A stretch of 64,000 nucleotides of DNA from positions 62,001 through 126,000 of the forward strand of contig NZ_FPAG01000001.1 of assembly GCF_900116365.1 (NCBI RefSeq). Direction: 5' to 3'. Below, piece by piece: positions 45,998 through 53,568 of this stretch (within the stretch, counting starts at the first letter, position 1; each line of letters starts with the position of its first letter). Source of the DNA: Zhouia amylolytica (GTDB taxonomy: Bacteria; Bacteroidota; Bacteroidia; Flavobacteriales; Flavobacteriaceae). Under the pieces are notes generated by a model, which did not search any database, was not told the origin of the DNA, and saw only the letters and a list, made by a program, of their open reading frames with translations. A program made the position numbers and the translations under genes.

Positions 45998-46864
45998 TTA
46001 TAACATTTTCAGGTTATTAATCTCCTGCTCATTTAATTTCCTCCAGGTACCTCTAGGCAAATCTTTTTTAGTCAGGCCAGCAAACACAACCCTGTCTAAT
46101 TTAACCACCTCATAGCCTAAATGTTCAAAGATTCTACGAACAATCCTGTTGCGTCCACTATGAATTTTAATTCCCACCTCACTCTTTGAAGCGTTTTCAA
46201 TATAGCTCACCTCATCAACCTCGATAAGACCATCTTCGAGCTTTAATCCGTTCGCTATGGCTTTAAGATCGTCATAGACCAAATTCCTGTTCAATTTAAC
46301 ATGGTATATCTTTCTAATACCATGCTTTGGATGGGTTAATTTCTTTGCCAGGGCTCCATCATTAGTAAATAATAGTAACCCAGTAGTATTTCTATCCAGT
46401 CTACCAACGGGAACGATTCTGGATTTAGTAGAATTTCTAACCAAATCCATTACGGTTCTTCTACCACGTTCATCATTTGTGGTTGTAATAAACCCTTTAG
46501 GTTTATTGAGAAGTACATACTCTTTTTTCTCAGGATTAATCGTCTTACCGTCAAATTTGACTTCATCAGTCAGGTTCACTTTATAACCTAATTCTGTCAC
46601 CACTTGTCCATTCACCAACACATTACCGGAGGTTATATAAATATCCGCATCACGTCGGGAACAAACACCTGAGTTCGCTATATATTTATTAAGACGTATT
46701 TTACCGTCGTCCTGTTTATTTTTCAATAAAGGTGCCTTTTTTATCGGAGCATTACCGCGAGCAAAGCTTTGCTTCCTGGTACCACCTCTTCCGGATGGTT
46801 TCCTATTATCTCCACCTTGTCTTCCGTGCGATTTACCTTTATTTGAATTATCCTTCCTACTCAT
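45998..46864 (-). CDS. rluB: rRNA pseudouridine synthase, RluB/RsuA family
   Basis: 288 residues. A basic, low-complexity N-terminal extension (about 1-48, rich in Lys, Arg, Gly) precedes an S4 RNA-binding domain (IRLNKYIANSGVCSRRDADIYI) and the RsuA-type catalytic domain with D157 in GRLDRNTTGLLLF. Modifies uridine in rRNA, by family likely 23S. The basic extension is typical of Bacteroidetes members. A TATCTTTG promoter box lies 16 bp upstream. Confidence 0.92.
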   Translation of the reverse strand: MSRKDNSNKGKSHGRQGGDNRKPSGRGGTRKQSFARGNAPIKKAPLLKNKQDDGKIRLNKYIANSGVCSRRDADIYITSGNVLVNGQVVTELGYKVNLTDEVKFDGKTINPEKKEYVLLNKPKGFITTTNDERGRRTVMDLVRNSTKSRIVPVGRLDRNTTGLLLFTNDGALAKKLTHPKHGIRKIYHVKLNRNLVYDDLKAIANGLKLEDGLIEVDEVSYIENASKSEVGIKIHSGRNRIVRRIFEHLGYEVVKLDRVVFAGLTKKDLPRGTWRKLNEQEINNLKML

Positions 46865-46880
46865 ATTCGCTAATTTTTGG

Positions 46881-46888
46881 CAAAGATA
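46881..46888 (-). promoter_or_regulatory. Putative -7 box of the rluB promoter
   Basis: TATCTTTG on the minus strand, 16 bp before the ATG at 46864, a consensus TAnnTTTG element. Confidence 0.5.
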
Positions 46889-46956
46889 AGTTTTGGAATT
46901 CAGATTAACGATTTTTATGCAACGAACTTCAGATAAATCTCCTCAGTTTAAACCTT

Positions 46957-47862
46957 TTAGAAGATACGATTGAGAACCAGGTCTACATCAATCAGAAGTA
47001 TACTAAACACTCCAGACACAATAATAAATTTTAACAAGTTGTGAATAAGCACATATTGCTTCTTAGAGGTGGATCTCCACAACAGCATTAAAAACATAAT
47101 GAGTAGCACCATACACCCATAAAAGAATATATCCATATAGCCAACTTCAAATTTGGAGATTAACAGATACGAAGGTATTAACGTGAGCAAGGTCAAAAAG
47201 GTGATGACCATTTTGGAAACTTTTTCTCCATATTTAATGGGTATGGTTTGGTATCCGTAGACCAGATCTCCTTTAATATTCTCCAAATCTTTAACGAGCT
47301 CTCTAATAAGAATCACCAAAAACAGGAATAATGCGTGTACGAAAATAACCAGGTCAAAGTTTTTATAATAAATAAAGACTGCAAAAAAGGGAGTGATTGC
47401 CAATAATGCAGAAATCAGATTCCCAACAAATGTTATTTTTTTTAATTTATGCGAATAGAGCCAGATTCCGAAAATATAAAACGAAAAGAACACCACTGCC
47501 CTGAAGGAAACATAGCTTGCTATAATTACAGAAAGAAAATTAAGTATAAAGTAGGTTGTTAACTTAAACCGCTGACTTACCAACCTATCGAGCATGGTTT
47601 TCTTAGGACGGTTGATAAGGTCTTTTTCTGCATCATAAAAGTTATTTATTAAATAACCTGAAGCAATCGCCAGTGCTGATGCTGCTACAATAGCAAAAAG
47701 ATTTCCATCAAAAATAACCTGTCGAAGTGGTAAATGGGATGAGAATATATAAATAGAAGCTAAATATTGAGCAAGTACGATTACTAATATATTGTAACCT
47801 CTTACTACCGAAAACAAACTCAACAATTTGAGCAAGGTCATTTTTTGTTTTCGATTCAGCAT
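46957..47862 (-). CDS. UbiA-family prenyltransferase, geranylgeranylglyceryl-phosphate geranylgeranyltransferase-like
   Basis: A 301-residue membrane enzyme with about eight helices. The two Asp-rich prenyl-diphosphate/Mg motifs are present: NNFYDAEKDLINRPKK near 68 and KDLENIKGDLVYG near 190. Relatives transfer prenyl chains to quinone rings, heme, or the second hydroxyl of geranylgeranylglyceryl phosphate in archaeal-type ether lipids. It lies 13 bp downstream of mevalonate kinase, so it shares the isoprenoid operon. The acceptor is not defined by sequence; the ether-lipid call rests on recalled annotation of flavobacterial homologues. Confidence 0.75.
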   Translation of the reverse strand: MLNRKQKMTLLKLLSLFSVVRGYNILVIVLAQYLASIYIFSSHLPLRQVIFDGNLFAIVAASALAIASGYLINNFYDAEKDLINRPKKTMLDRLVSQRFKLTTYFILNFLSVIIASYVSFRAVVFFSFYIFGIWLYSHKLKKITFVGNLISALLAITPFFAVFIYYKNFDLVIFVHALFLFLVILIRELVKDLENIKGDLVYGYQTIPIKYGEKVSKMVITFLTLLTLIPSYLLISKFEVGYMDIFFYGCMVLLIMFLMLLWRSTSKKQYVLIHNLLKFIIVSGVFSILLIDVDLVLNRIF

Positions 47863-47875
47863 AAACAGCTATTCT

Positions 47876-48814
47876 TTAAAAGTTGTAAATCACCTCTAAC
47901 TTATAACCTTTCAACGCTTTTTTTGCTTTTTCAAGATCTTCGGTAAATCCTAATATATAGCCTCCTCCTCCTGAGCCACATAGCTTAAGATAATATTCAT
48001 TTGTATCTATTCCCTGTTTCCATAGCTTATGAAATTGGGCAGGAATCATTGGCTTGAAATGATCAAAAGCCACATGAGAAAGCTGCTTAATGTTGGTAAA
48101 CAAGGATTTGAAATCTCCTTTCAAAAAATCTTCTACACAAGCATCCGTATGTTTAACGAATTGTTCTTTTACTATTTTCCTAAATCCTTCATTCTTCATA
48201 TTTTCCATGAAGATCTGAACCATAGGAGCGGTTTCTCCAACCATTCCGCTATCCAGTAAAAACACGGCTCCTTTACCATCGGCATTCTGTGAAGGTATAC
48301 CGGTAGGTTCAATATCATCTTTAGAATTAATAAGAATTGGTATACTGAGATAACTGTTTAGTGGATCTAAGCCTGAGGATTTGCCGTGAAAAAAGGATTC
48401 CATTTTTCCGAAAATGTCTTTCAGGATCAAAAGTTTTTCTCGCGTTAAATTCTCAAGGACGGTAATTTTATCGAAGGCATATTTGTCATAAATTGCTGCC
48501 ACCAAGGCTCCGCTGCTACCTACTCCATAACCTTGTGGAATACTACTGTCAAAATACATTCCTCCATCGATATCTCTTTGAAGTTTTTCAATATCAAAAG
48601 AAACATTTGCGTCTTCATTTTCCTGAAGTTTTTCGAGGTAATCAGCAAATTTTCTTAACGAAGCGTTGGAAAACTGTGCTTCTTCAGATAAACTGTCTGC
48701 AGATTTAAGCGCCCCATTATAAAAATTATAGGGTATAGACAATCCTTTAGAATCTTTTATGATTCCGTATTCTCCAAAGAGGAGTATTTTCGAATAAAAC
48801 AAAGGTCCCTTCAT
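47876..48814 (-). CDS. Mevalonate kinase-like GHMP kinase
   Basis: 312 residues, cytoplasmic. GHMP motifs in order: the N-terminal YSKILLFGEYGII (motif 1), QGYGVGSSGALVAAIYDKY (ATP loop, about 95-113), FFHGKSSGLDPLNSY (catalytic Asp region), and the C-terminal CGSGGGGYILGF (motif 3). Motif order and context favour mevalonate 5-phosphorylation, but phosphomevalonate kinase cannot be excluded. It is downstream of mvaD, separated by the four-helix-bundle insert, and upstream of the UbiA gene. Confidence 0.85.
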   Translation of the reverse strand: MKGPLFYSKILLFGEYGIIKDSKGLSIPYNFYNGALKSADSLSEEAQFSNASLRKFADYLEKLQENEDANVSFDIEKLQRDIDGGMYFDSSIPQGYGVGSSGALVAAIYDKYAFDKITVLENLTREKLLILKDIFGKMESFFHGKSSGLDPLNSYLSIPILINSKDDIEPTGIPSQNADGKGAVFLLDSGMVGETAPMVQIFMENMKNEGFRKIVKEQFVKHTDACVEDFLKGDFKSLFTNIKQLSHVAFDHFKPMIPAQFHKLWKQGIDTNEYYLKLCGSGGGGYILGFTEDLEKAKKALKGYKLEVIYNF

Positions 48815-48820
48815 CGTCTC

Positions 48821-49261
48821 AATTAAAAGTTAATAATGAAAAATGAACAATTAATTCTTTGCATTTTTCACTATAGTTACAAGCAATTTAATCAATTCTT
48901 TAGATTTACACTTAAAGTTATGAAAAGTTTCTTCAGCAATAAAATCTGTTTGATATAATATCTCTATCCAATAATCAGCTTCATTTGCTTCTTTTAGTGC
49001 TATACTCATTTTACTAATAAAGTCAGGTTTTGATTGTGCAAATTCAGCTTCCCTGATATTGGCTCCGATTGAAGTGCCTGATTTTAACAGCTGCCTTGAC
49101 ATCACATATTCCTTCTCTTCAACCATTAAAGCTTTATAAAGCCCAACTATCTCTATAGCAAAATTAAAACTCTTATTTTTTACGATATTATCTTTCATCG
49201 GATAATGACTCCATATACAAGACCTGAATCATTTTTAACTTTTCATCTTTAATTTTTAATT
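48821..49261 (-). mobile_element. Four-helix-bundle gene framed by imperfect inverted repeats
   Basis: Left flank 48821-48857 and the reverse complement of right flank 49226-49261 align over about 36 bases, with most positions matching and one gap. Both start AATTAAAA at the outer end and finish ATTC at the inner end. The right repeat overlaps the last codons and stop of mvaD. The enclosed gene has the same orientation as the operon. The sequence is AT-rich, so some similarity could be compositional, but the length and ordered match argue for a discrete inserted unit. Confidence 0.45.
48851..49198 (-). CDS. Four-helix-bundle protein (S23/intervening-sequence family)
   Basis: 115 residues with the family hallmarks: an initial FAIEIVGLYKAL, then RQLLKSGTSIGANIREAEFAQSKPDFISKMSIALKEANEADYWIEIL, and a final helix. 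Relatives were first found in intervening sequences of bacterial 23S rRNA genes, and Avd of diversity-generating retroelements shares the fold. No reverse transcriptase or variable repeat is seen here, so this is not a DGR. It splits the mvaD-mevalonate kinase operon. Function unknown. Confidence 0.88.
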   Translation of the reverse strand: MKDNIVKNKSFNFAIEIVGLYKALMVEEKEYVMSRQLLKSGTSIGANIREAEFAQSKPDFISKMSIALKEANEADYWIEILYQTDFIAEETFHNFKCKSKELIKLLVTIVKNAKN

Positions 49262-50343
49262 AATTCAGCGCCTAAACCAATTTGGTCACAAATATACTGT
49301 CCGTTTTCACAATACGCAACCAACTCATTCTTAATAAATGTCAAAACCGTATCTTTTTCATTTTCAGGATACAGCAGATGTACATTGGCTCCTGCATCTA
49401 AGGTAAAACAAAGGTTCGACCCAGTCGCAGATCTATACTCCCAAATTTTATTTATGATCTGAAGGGTATGAGGCTTCATCAGGATAAAATATGGTAAACT
49501 AGTCATCATCATGGCATGCAAGGTTAGGGCTTCGCTTTCTACCAGCTCAATAAACCCTTTCTGATCTCCATTTTGAAGTATCTTAATCAATTTAGACAAG
49601 TTGGTTTCTGCCTGTTTAAATCGCATTTCTGCAAACGGATGTCCATGCATCAGATCATGCCCAACGGTACTGCTTACCTGCTTCTGCCCTTTATCTACCA
49701 ACAATATGGTATCCTGATAATTTTTAAAAACCGGATGTATTTCTTGAGGCAACTTCACCCCATAGAGATCAGAGGCTTCTTTAACATCTTCATTTTGACC
49801 CCAGACTACCATTTCTCCTTCTATACTTCTACACGCACTTCCCGAACCCAAACGGGCGAGAAAAGAAGCTTTTTGGTTAAAATAGTCATTGGTTATCTTT
49901 TCATTCAAGGCTTTTTCCACGCTCATCAAACACAAGGCCAAGGCACTCATACCACTTGCTGAAGATGCAATACCACTACTATGAGGAAAGGAATTAGAGG
50001 TATCAATTGAAAAATGATAATCTTTCACAAAAGGGATATATTTTTCAACACGTTCAAAAAACTTCACAATTTTAGGTTTGAATTCAGGTTTCGGGCTTCC
50101 CTCAAACAATAAATCAAAGCTAAATCGTTCTTGCTGTTGTTCCTTATTTCGTTTAACATAAGCAACTGTTGTGGTAGTAGCACAATGATCGAGTGTAAAA
50201 CTAATGGAAGGGTTGGCCGGTATTTGATTTTCTTTCTTTCCCCAATATTTAACTAAAGCTATGTTGCTAGGAGATTTCCAGGTTACCGTTCCCTCGATTT
50301 GGTTTTCTATATATCGCGACGAGACAAAATCGTTTTCAGTCAT
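49249..50343 (-). CDS. mvaD: Diphosphomevalonate decarboxylase
   Basis: ATP-dependent conversion of mevalonate diphosphate to isopentenyl diphosphate, cytoplasmic, 364 residues. Diagnostic blocks: SNIALVKYWGKKENQIPANPS, SSGIASSASGMSALALCLM (ATP loop), ARLGSGSACRSIEGEMVVWG, and the C-terminal FTLDAGANVHLLYP with the catalytic Asp. Its stop (49249) and final ELIKN residues lie in the right inverted repeat of the four-helix element, so the native C-terminus may have been altered. First gene of the operon, with a consensus promoter box upstream. Confidence 0.94.
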   Translation of the reverse strand: MTENDFVSSRYIENQIEGTVTWKSPSNIALVKYWGKKENQIPANPSISFTLDHCATTTTVAYVKRNKEQQQERFSFDLLFEGSPKPEFKPKIVKFFERVEKYIPFVKDYHFSIDTSNSFPHSSGIASSASGMSALALCLMSVEKALNEKITNDYFNQKASFLARLGSGSACRSIEGEMVVWGQNEDVKEASDLYGVKLPQEIHPVFKNYQDTILLVDKGQKQVSSTVGHDLMHGHPFAEMRFKQAETNLSKLIKILQNGDQKGFIELVESEALTLHAMMMTSLPYFILMKPHTLQIINKIWEYRSATGSNLCFTLDAGANVHLLYPENEKDTVLTFIKNELVAYCENGQYICDQIGLGAELIKN

Positions 50344-50361
50344 TAATATTCAAAATTTAAG

Positions 50362-50369
50362 CAAAGATA
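50362..50369 (-). promoter_or_regulatory. Putative -7 box of the mvaD operon promoter
   Basis: TATCTTTG on the minus strand, 18 bp before the mvaD ATG; a TTG about 21 bp further upstream could serve as the -33 element. Confidence 0.5.
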
Positions 50370-50474
50370 ACTCAAAGAACCTTTACATAACAATTATCAT
50401 ATTTTAACTGTTTTTTGCGATTTAACTTTCATCAAAAATAAATTGCTATTTTAGTACACACTAACGTTAATCCT

Positions 50475-50951
50475 ATGAAGAAAAGGCTGATTCAAAAAAT
50501 TATAATTTGCGTTTTTATTTGCCTGTTAACGGGTTTGTTTGCCAGCCTGGCTACACAATCAAGTGTAGAGACCTGGTATGCCGATTTAAACAAACCTAAC
50601 TTCACACCTCCGGATTGGCTATTTGCTCCTGTTTGGACAGTTCTATATATCCTGATGGGAATAGCTGCAGGAATCGTATGGAGTCGTGGCTTTTACCATA
50701 AATGGGTTAAAACAGCCATGTATCATTTTGCTTTTCAATTGATCTTTAACGCGATGTGGAGTATTGTATTTTTTGGATTCAGACAGCCTCTATGGGCATT
50801 TCTAATCATCATCACCTTACTCATCCTTATTGCATTGACGATCAAATGGTTTAAGGTTGTCAACAAACAAGCGGCTTATTTACTTATTCCATATTTCATA
50901 TGGGTATGCTTTGCAGCGGCGCTCAACTTTGAAGTTTGGCGATTGAATTAA
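50475..50951 (+). CDS. tspO: TspO/MBR family tryptophan-rich sensory protein
   Basis: 158 residues with five hydrophobic helices. It has the family core WYADLNKPNFTPPDWLFAPVWTVLYILMGIAAGIVW and a later Trp-rich FNAMWSIVFFGF. TspO proteins bind porphyrins and related tetrapyrroles in the membrane. It is monocistronic, and its end overlaps the convergent flavoprotein gene by 4 bp. Confidence 0.92.
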   Translation: MKKRLIQKIIICVFICLLTGLFASLATQSSVETWYADLNKPNFTPPDWLFAPVWTVLYILMGIAAGIVWSRGFYHKWVKTAMYHFAFQLIFNAMWSIVFFGFRQPLWAFLIIITLLILIALTIKWFKVVNKQAAYLLIPYFIWVCFAAALNFEVWRLN

Positions 50952-52153
50952 TCAGCAATCGCTTTTGCAGCTATAAAAGCTCCTGTCCATGCATTTTGGA
51001 AATTAAATCCACCTGTAATGGCATCGATGTTTAGCACCTCTCCTGCAAAATAGAGGTCCTTTTGAATCTTACTCTGATACGTTTTAAAATCTACCTCTTT
51101 TAAATCTACGCCTCCGGCGGTAACAAACTCTTCTTTAAAGGTACTTTTACCATCAACATCATATACAGATTGTGTAAGTTGGCTTGCCAGGGTCGTCAAT
51201 TGTTGCTTGCTTACTTCAGCCCATCGCATTTGGTCGGTAATTCCTGAAGCATTGAGCAGGGAAAACCATAGTCGCTTTGGTATTTCAAAGGGTTTAATAT
51301 TCACTACTAACTTTTTACCATTATTCGCTTTCACCAGCTTCAGCTCTTCCAAAGCTTCTTCAACGCCTTGATTATAGAGCCAGTTAATTTGAATCTTAAA
51401 TTTATAATCCAGAGCATTTAAGTCTCTGGCACCCCATGCTGAAAGTTTCAATATAGCAGGCCCGCTTAATCCCCAATGCGTAATCAATACCGGTCCTTCG
51501 GAATTCAAATGCGTCCCTAAGATTTTTACAGACCCCATGGTACTAAGTCCCGGGAGGCTTTTAATGCGTTGATCATTAATGTTAAAGGTAAACAGCGAAG
51601 GCACTGGAGTTACGAGAGAATGCCCCAAATCTTTAATCATTCTCCAGACTTTAGGACTACTACCCGAAGCTATTAATAGTTTTTTGCAGGAGAATTCACC
51701 TTTACTGGTTTCTACAAGCCAATTATCTTGTCGTTCAATTCGCTTTACGGCATGTCCGGTAAGGACAGAAACGCCTAATCTATTAACCTCGTGTAAAAAA
51801 CAGTCTATAATCGTTTGCGAACTATCTGAGGTTGGAAACATTCGTCCATCTTCTTCGATCTTGAGGGCAACTCCTCTTTTTTCAAAAAAAGCTATAGTAT
51901 CTCCGCTGCAAAAAGTATGAAAGGGACCTTTCAATTCTTTTTCTCCTCTTGGATAATACTTCGCCAGTTCATTCGGAACAAACTCGGCATGGGTCACATT
52001 ACATCGACCTCCTCCTGAAATTTTAACCTTGGTGAGTACCTCTTTCCCTTTTTCTAAAATTGCGATTTTTAGCTTTGGTTTAGTTTCAGCTATATGAATA
52101 GCTGCAAAGAAACCGGCCGCTCCTCCTCCTACAATTAGCACGTCGTAATCCAT
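50948..52153 (-). CDS. BaiN/HI0933-like flavoprotein (NAD(P)/FAD-dependent oxidoreductase)
   Basis: 401 residues. The N-terminal Rossmann motif VLIVGGGAAGFFAAI binds FAD. SGGGRCNVTHA follows near 47, a hallmark of the HI0933/BaiN group. A middle domain and the C-terminal FAGEVLNIDAITGGFNFQNAWTGAFIA complete the flavin site. Substrate unknown; most members are uncharacterised. A promoter box lies only 5 bp before the ATG, suggesting a leaderless mRNA. Confidence 0.9.
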   Translation of the reverse strand: MDYDVLIVGGGAAGFFAAIHIAETKPKLKIAILEKGKEVLTKVKISGGGRCNVTHAEFVPNELAKYYPRGEKELKGPFHTFCSGDTIAFFEKRGVALKIEEDGRMFPTSDSSQTIIDCFLHEVNRLGVSVLTGHAVKRIERQDNWLVETSKGEFSCKKLLIASGSSPKVWRMIKDLGHSLVTPVPSLFTFNINDQRIKSLPGLSTMGSVKILGTHLNSEGPVLITHWGLSGPAILKLSAWGARDLNALDYKFKIQINWLYNQGVEEALEELKLVKANNGKKLVVNIKPFEIPKRLWFSLLNASGITDQMRWAEVSKQQLTTLASQLTQSVYDVDGKSTFKEEFVTAGGVDLKEVDFKTYQSKIQKDLYFAGEVLNIDAITGGFNFQNAWTGAFIAAKAIAD

Positions 52154-52158
52154 GAAGG

Positions 52159-52166
52159 CAAAGATA
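52159..52166 (-). promoter_or_regulatory. Putative -7 box immediately before the flavoprotein gene
   Basis: TATCTTTG on the minus strand with only 5 nt to the ATG at 52153. Transcription would begin at or next to the start codon. Confidence 0.4.
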
Positions 52167-52181
52167 TGTTAATAAAGGTAA

Positions 52182-52964
52182 TTATAGGGCGGGCTGAAGA
52201 TTTTCAACATTTGCATGCACCCTGTCGGGATAGTCCGAAATGATTCCATCTACCTTAAAATCTTTCATCAATTGAATGTCTTCAGGATTATTAACGGTCC
52301 ACGGATAGACCTTAAAGCCTCTTTCCTGAATTACCTCAACATTAACACCTGTAAGTTTTTTATAATGTGGATTAATAGCTTCAGCTTTTAATTCATCCGC
52401 CAAATCTAAAGCGTTAAGAGGGTCTCCTGAGATCAACACAGCTATTGGGACATTTTTATCCAGGGCTCTCATTTTTTTGAGTTCATCCCATTTAAAGCTG
52501 CTAATAATAAAACTTTCCGTACTCCAGTTTTTGGATGTTATGTAATCTTGAATAATGGCATGAACGGGTTCAGCCGTATTAGCTCCTTTAAGCTCTATAT
52601 TCAATCGAACTTTATTATCAATTATATCAAGGACCTGATGTAATTGAGGAATTTGACTCCCGTTTTTCAACTGAACTTTATTGAGGTCTTCAAGGGTTAA
52701 ATCTTCAATATGAACATCAATACCGGCAAGTCGTTTCAAATTATCATCATGAAAAACGACTACCTCTCCACTTTTAATTTTAAAGACATCAATTTCAATA
52801 GCATCCACTCCCAGATCTATTGCTTTTTTGATAGACGGAATAGAATTTTCAGTTTCGTAACCTGCAGCGCCTCGATGCCCTATTGTCATCGGACGATTCC
52901 TCTCCTTACAACTTAACACAAACAGTGAAACCATCGCTAAACAAACAATACTTATTTTTTTCAT
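52182..52964 (-). CDS. Glycerophosphodiester phosphodiesterase, lipoprotein
   Basis: Hydrolyses glycerophosphodiesters to glycerol-3-phosphate and an alcohol. 260 residues with an SPII signal (LSC, Cys about 19). The GDPD TIM-barrel has the HRGAAGYETENS start (H30, R31, Glu of the metal site), DAIEIDVFKIKSGEVVVFHD with the second His, and NIELKG. The C-terminal VYPWTVNNPEDIQLMKDFKVDGIISDYPDRV is typical. Probably monocistronic. Confidence 0.92.
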   Translation of the reverse strand: MKKISIVCLAMVSLFVLSCKERNRPMTIGHRGAAGYETENSIPSIKKAIDLGVDAIEIDVFKIKSGEVVVFHDDNLKRLAGIDVHIEDLTLEDLNKVQLKNGSQIPQLHQVLDIIDNKVRLNIELKGANTAEPVHAIIQDYITSKNWSTESFIISSFKWDELKKMRALDKNVPIAVLISGDPLNALDLADELKAEAINPHYKKLTGVNVEVIQERGFKVYPWTVNNPEDIQLMKDFKVDGIISDYPDRVHANVENLQPAL

Positions 52965-53018
52965 TCTGACTTAACAAAAACCCATCTGTCATCATCAGCT
53001 CCATTATTTTTCAACTTG

Positions 53019-53026
53019 CAAAATTA
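53019..53026 (-). promoter_or_regulatory. Putative -7 box for the GDPD gene
   Basis: TAATTTTG on the minus strand, 54 bp before the ATG at 52964, matching TAnnTTTG. Confidence 0.35.
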
Positions 53027-53120
53027 AGATTAAAATCAATTCAAAAGTTATAAGAATGTTAATTGATCCTAAAAAAAATGTATTTTTAAATCACATTAAC
53101 CCCTTAAAAACAAATCAATT

Positions 53121-53531
53121 ATGTTTTCCAAATCGAATTTATTAGCCACCATTATTGCCACCATTGTTTTCTTTTTCCTTGGTTATGCCGTGTGGGGAAT
53201 TGCCCTTTCGAGCTACTTTGAGGCACATGCCACCAACAATGTTATGAAAGCTATGCCCAACATGGGCACCCTGGTATTTTCAAATTTAATAATGTCTTTT
53301 GCAATGAGTACCATTTATGGTAAATGGGCTACTGGCAAGTACAGTGCTGCCAGCGGATTTTCTTTTGGCGCCTGGATTGGAATTTTTGTAGGCTTTGGTC
53401 TTGGTTTTTTATGGTATTCCACCTCTGATTTAATGGATCTGACGGGAACGATTGTAGAAGCTATTTTGGATATTTTCTTCTATGGAATTATTGGTCTGGT
53501 TATTGGCATCGTTTATCAAAAAACTTCCTGA
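53121..53531 (+). CDS. Hypothetical four-helix membrane protein
   Basis: 136 residues with four hydrophobic stretches (about 8-28, 50-66, 77-97 and 110-131), rich in Gly and Phe. The ATG at 53121 follows an A-rich leader. The general plan recalls the DUF1761 group, but I cannot assign it. It converges on the alpha-amylase gene across a palindromic terminator. Confidence 0.65.
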   Translation: MFSKSNLLATIIATIVFFFLGYAVWGIALSSYFEAHATNNVMKAMPNMGTLVFSNLIMSFAMSTIYGKWATGKYSAASGFSFGAWIGIFVGFGLGFLWYSTSDLMDLTGTIVEAILDIFFYGIIGLVIGIVYQKTS

Positions 53532-53540
53532 TAAATCTAC

Positions 53541-53562
53541 AAACCCCGCAATTGCGGGGTTT
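53541..53562. terminator. Bidirectional terminator
   Basis: Perfect 22-nt palindrome AAACCCCGCAATTGCGGGGTTT followed by a T-rich run, between convergent genes. Confidence 0.88.
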
Positions 53563-53568
53563 TATTTT

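Noticed and set aside
48821-49261. Diversity-generating retroelement suggested by an Avd-like four-helix protein
   Set aside because: No reverse transcriptase, template repeat or variable repeat is visible in the window.
52983-52996. Third copy of the ATCTGTCATC motif seen at the ppiD and 39144 starts
   Set aside because: It is not placed at a start codon here and is short enough to be chance.
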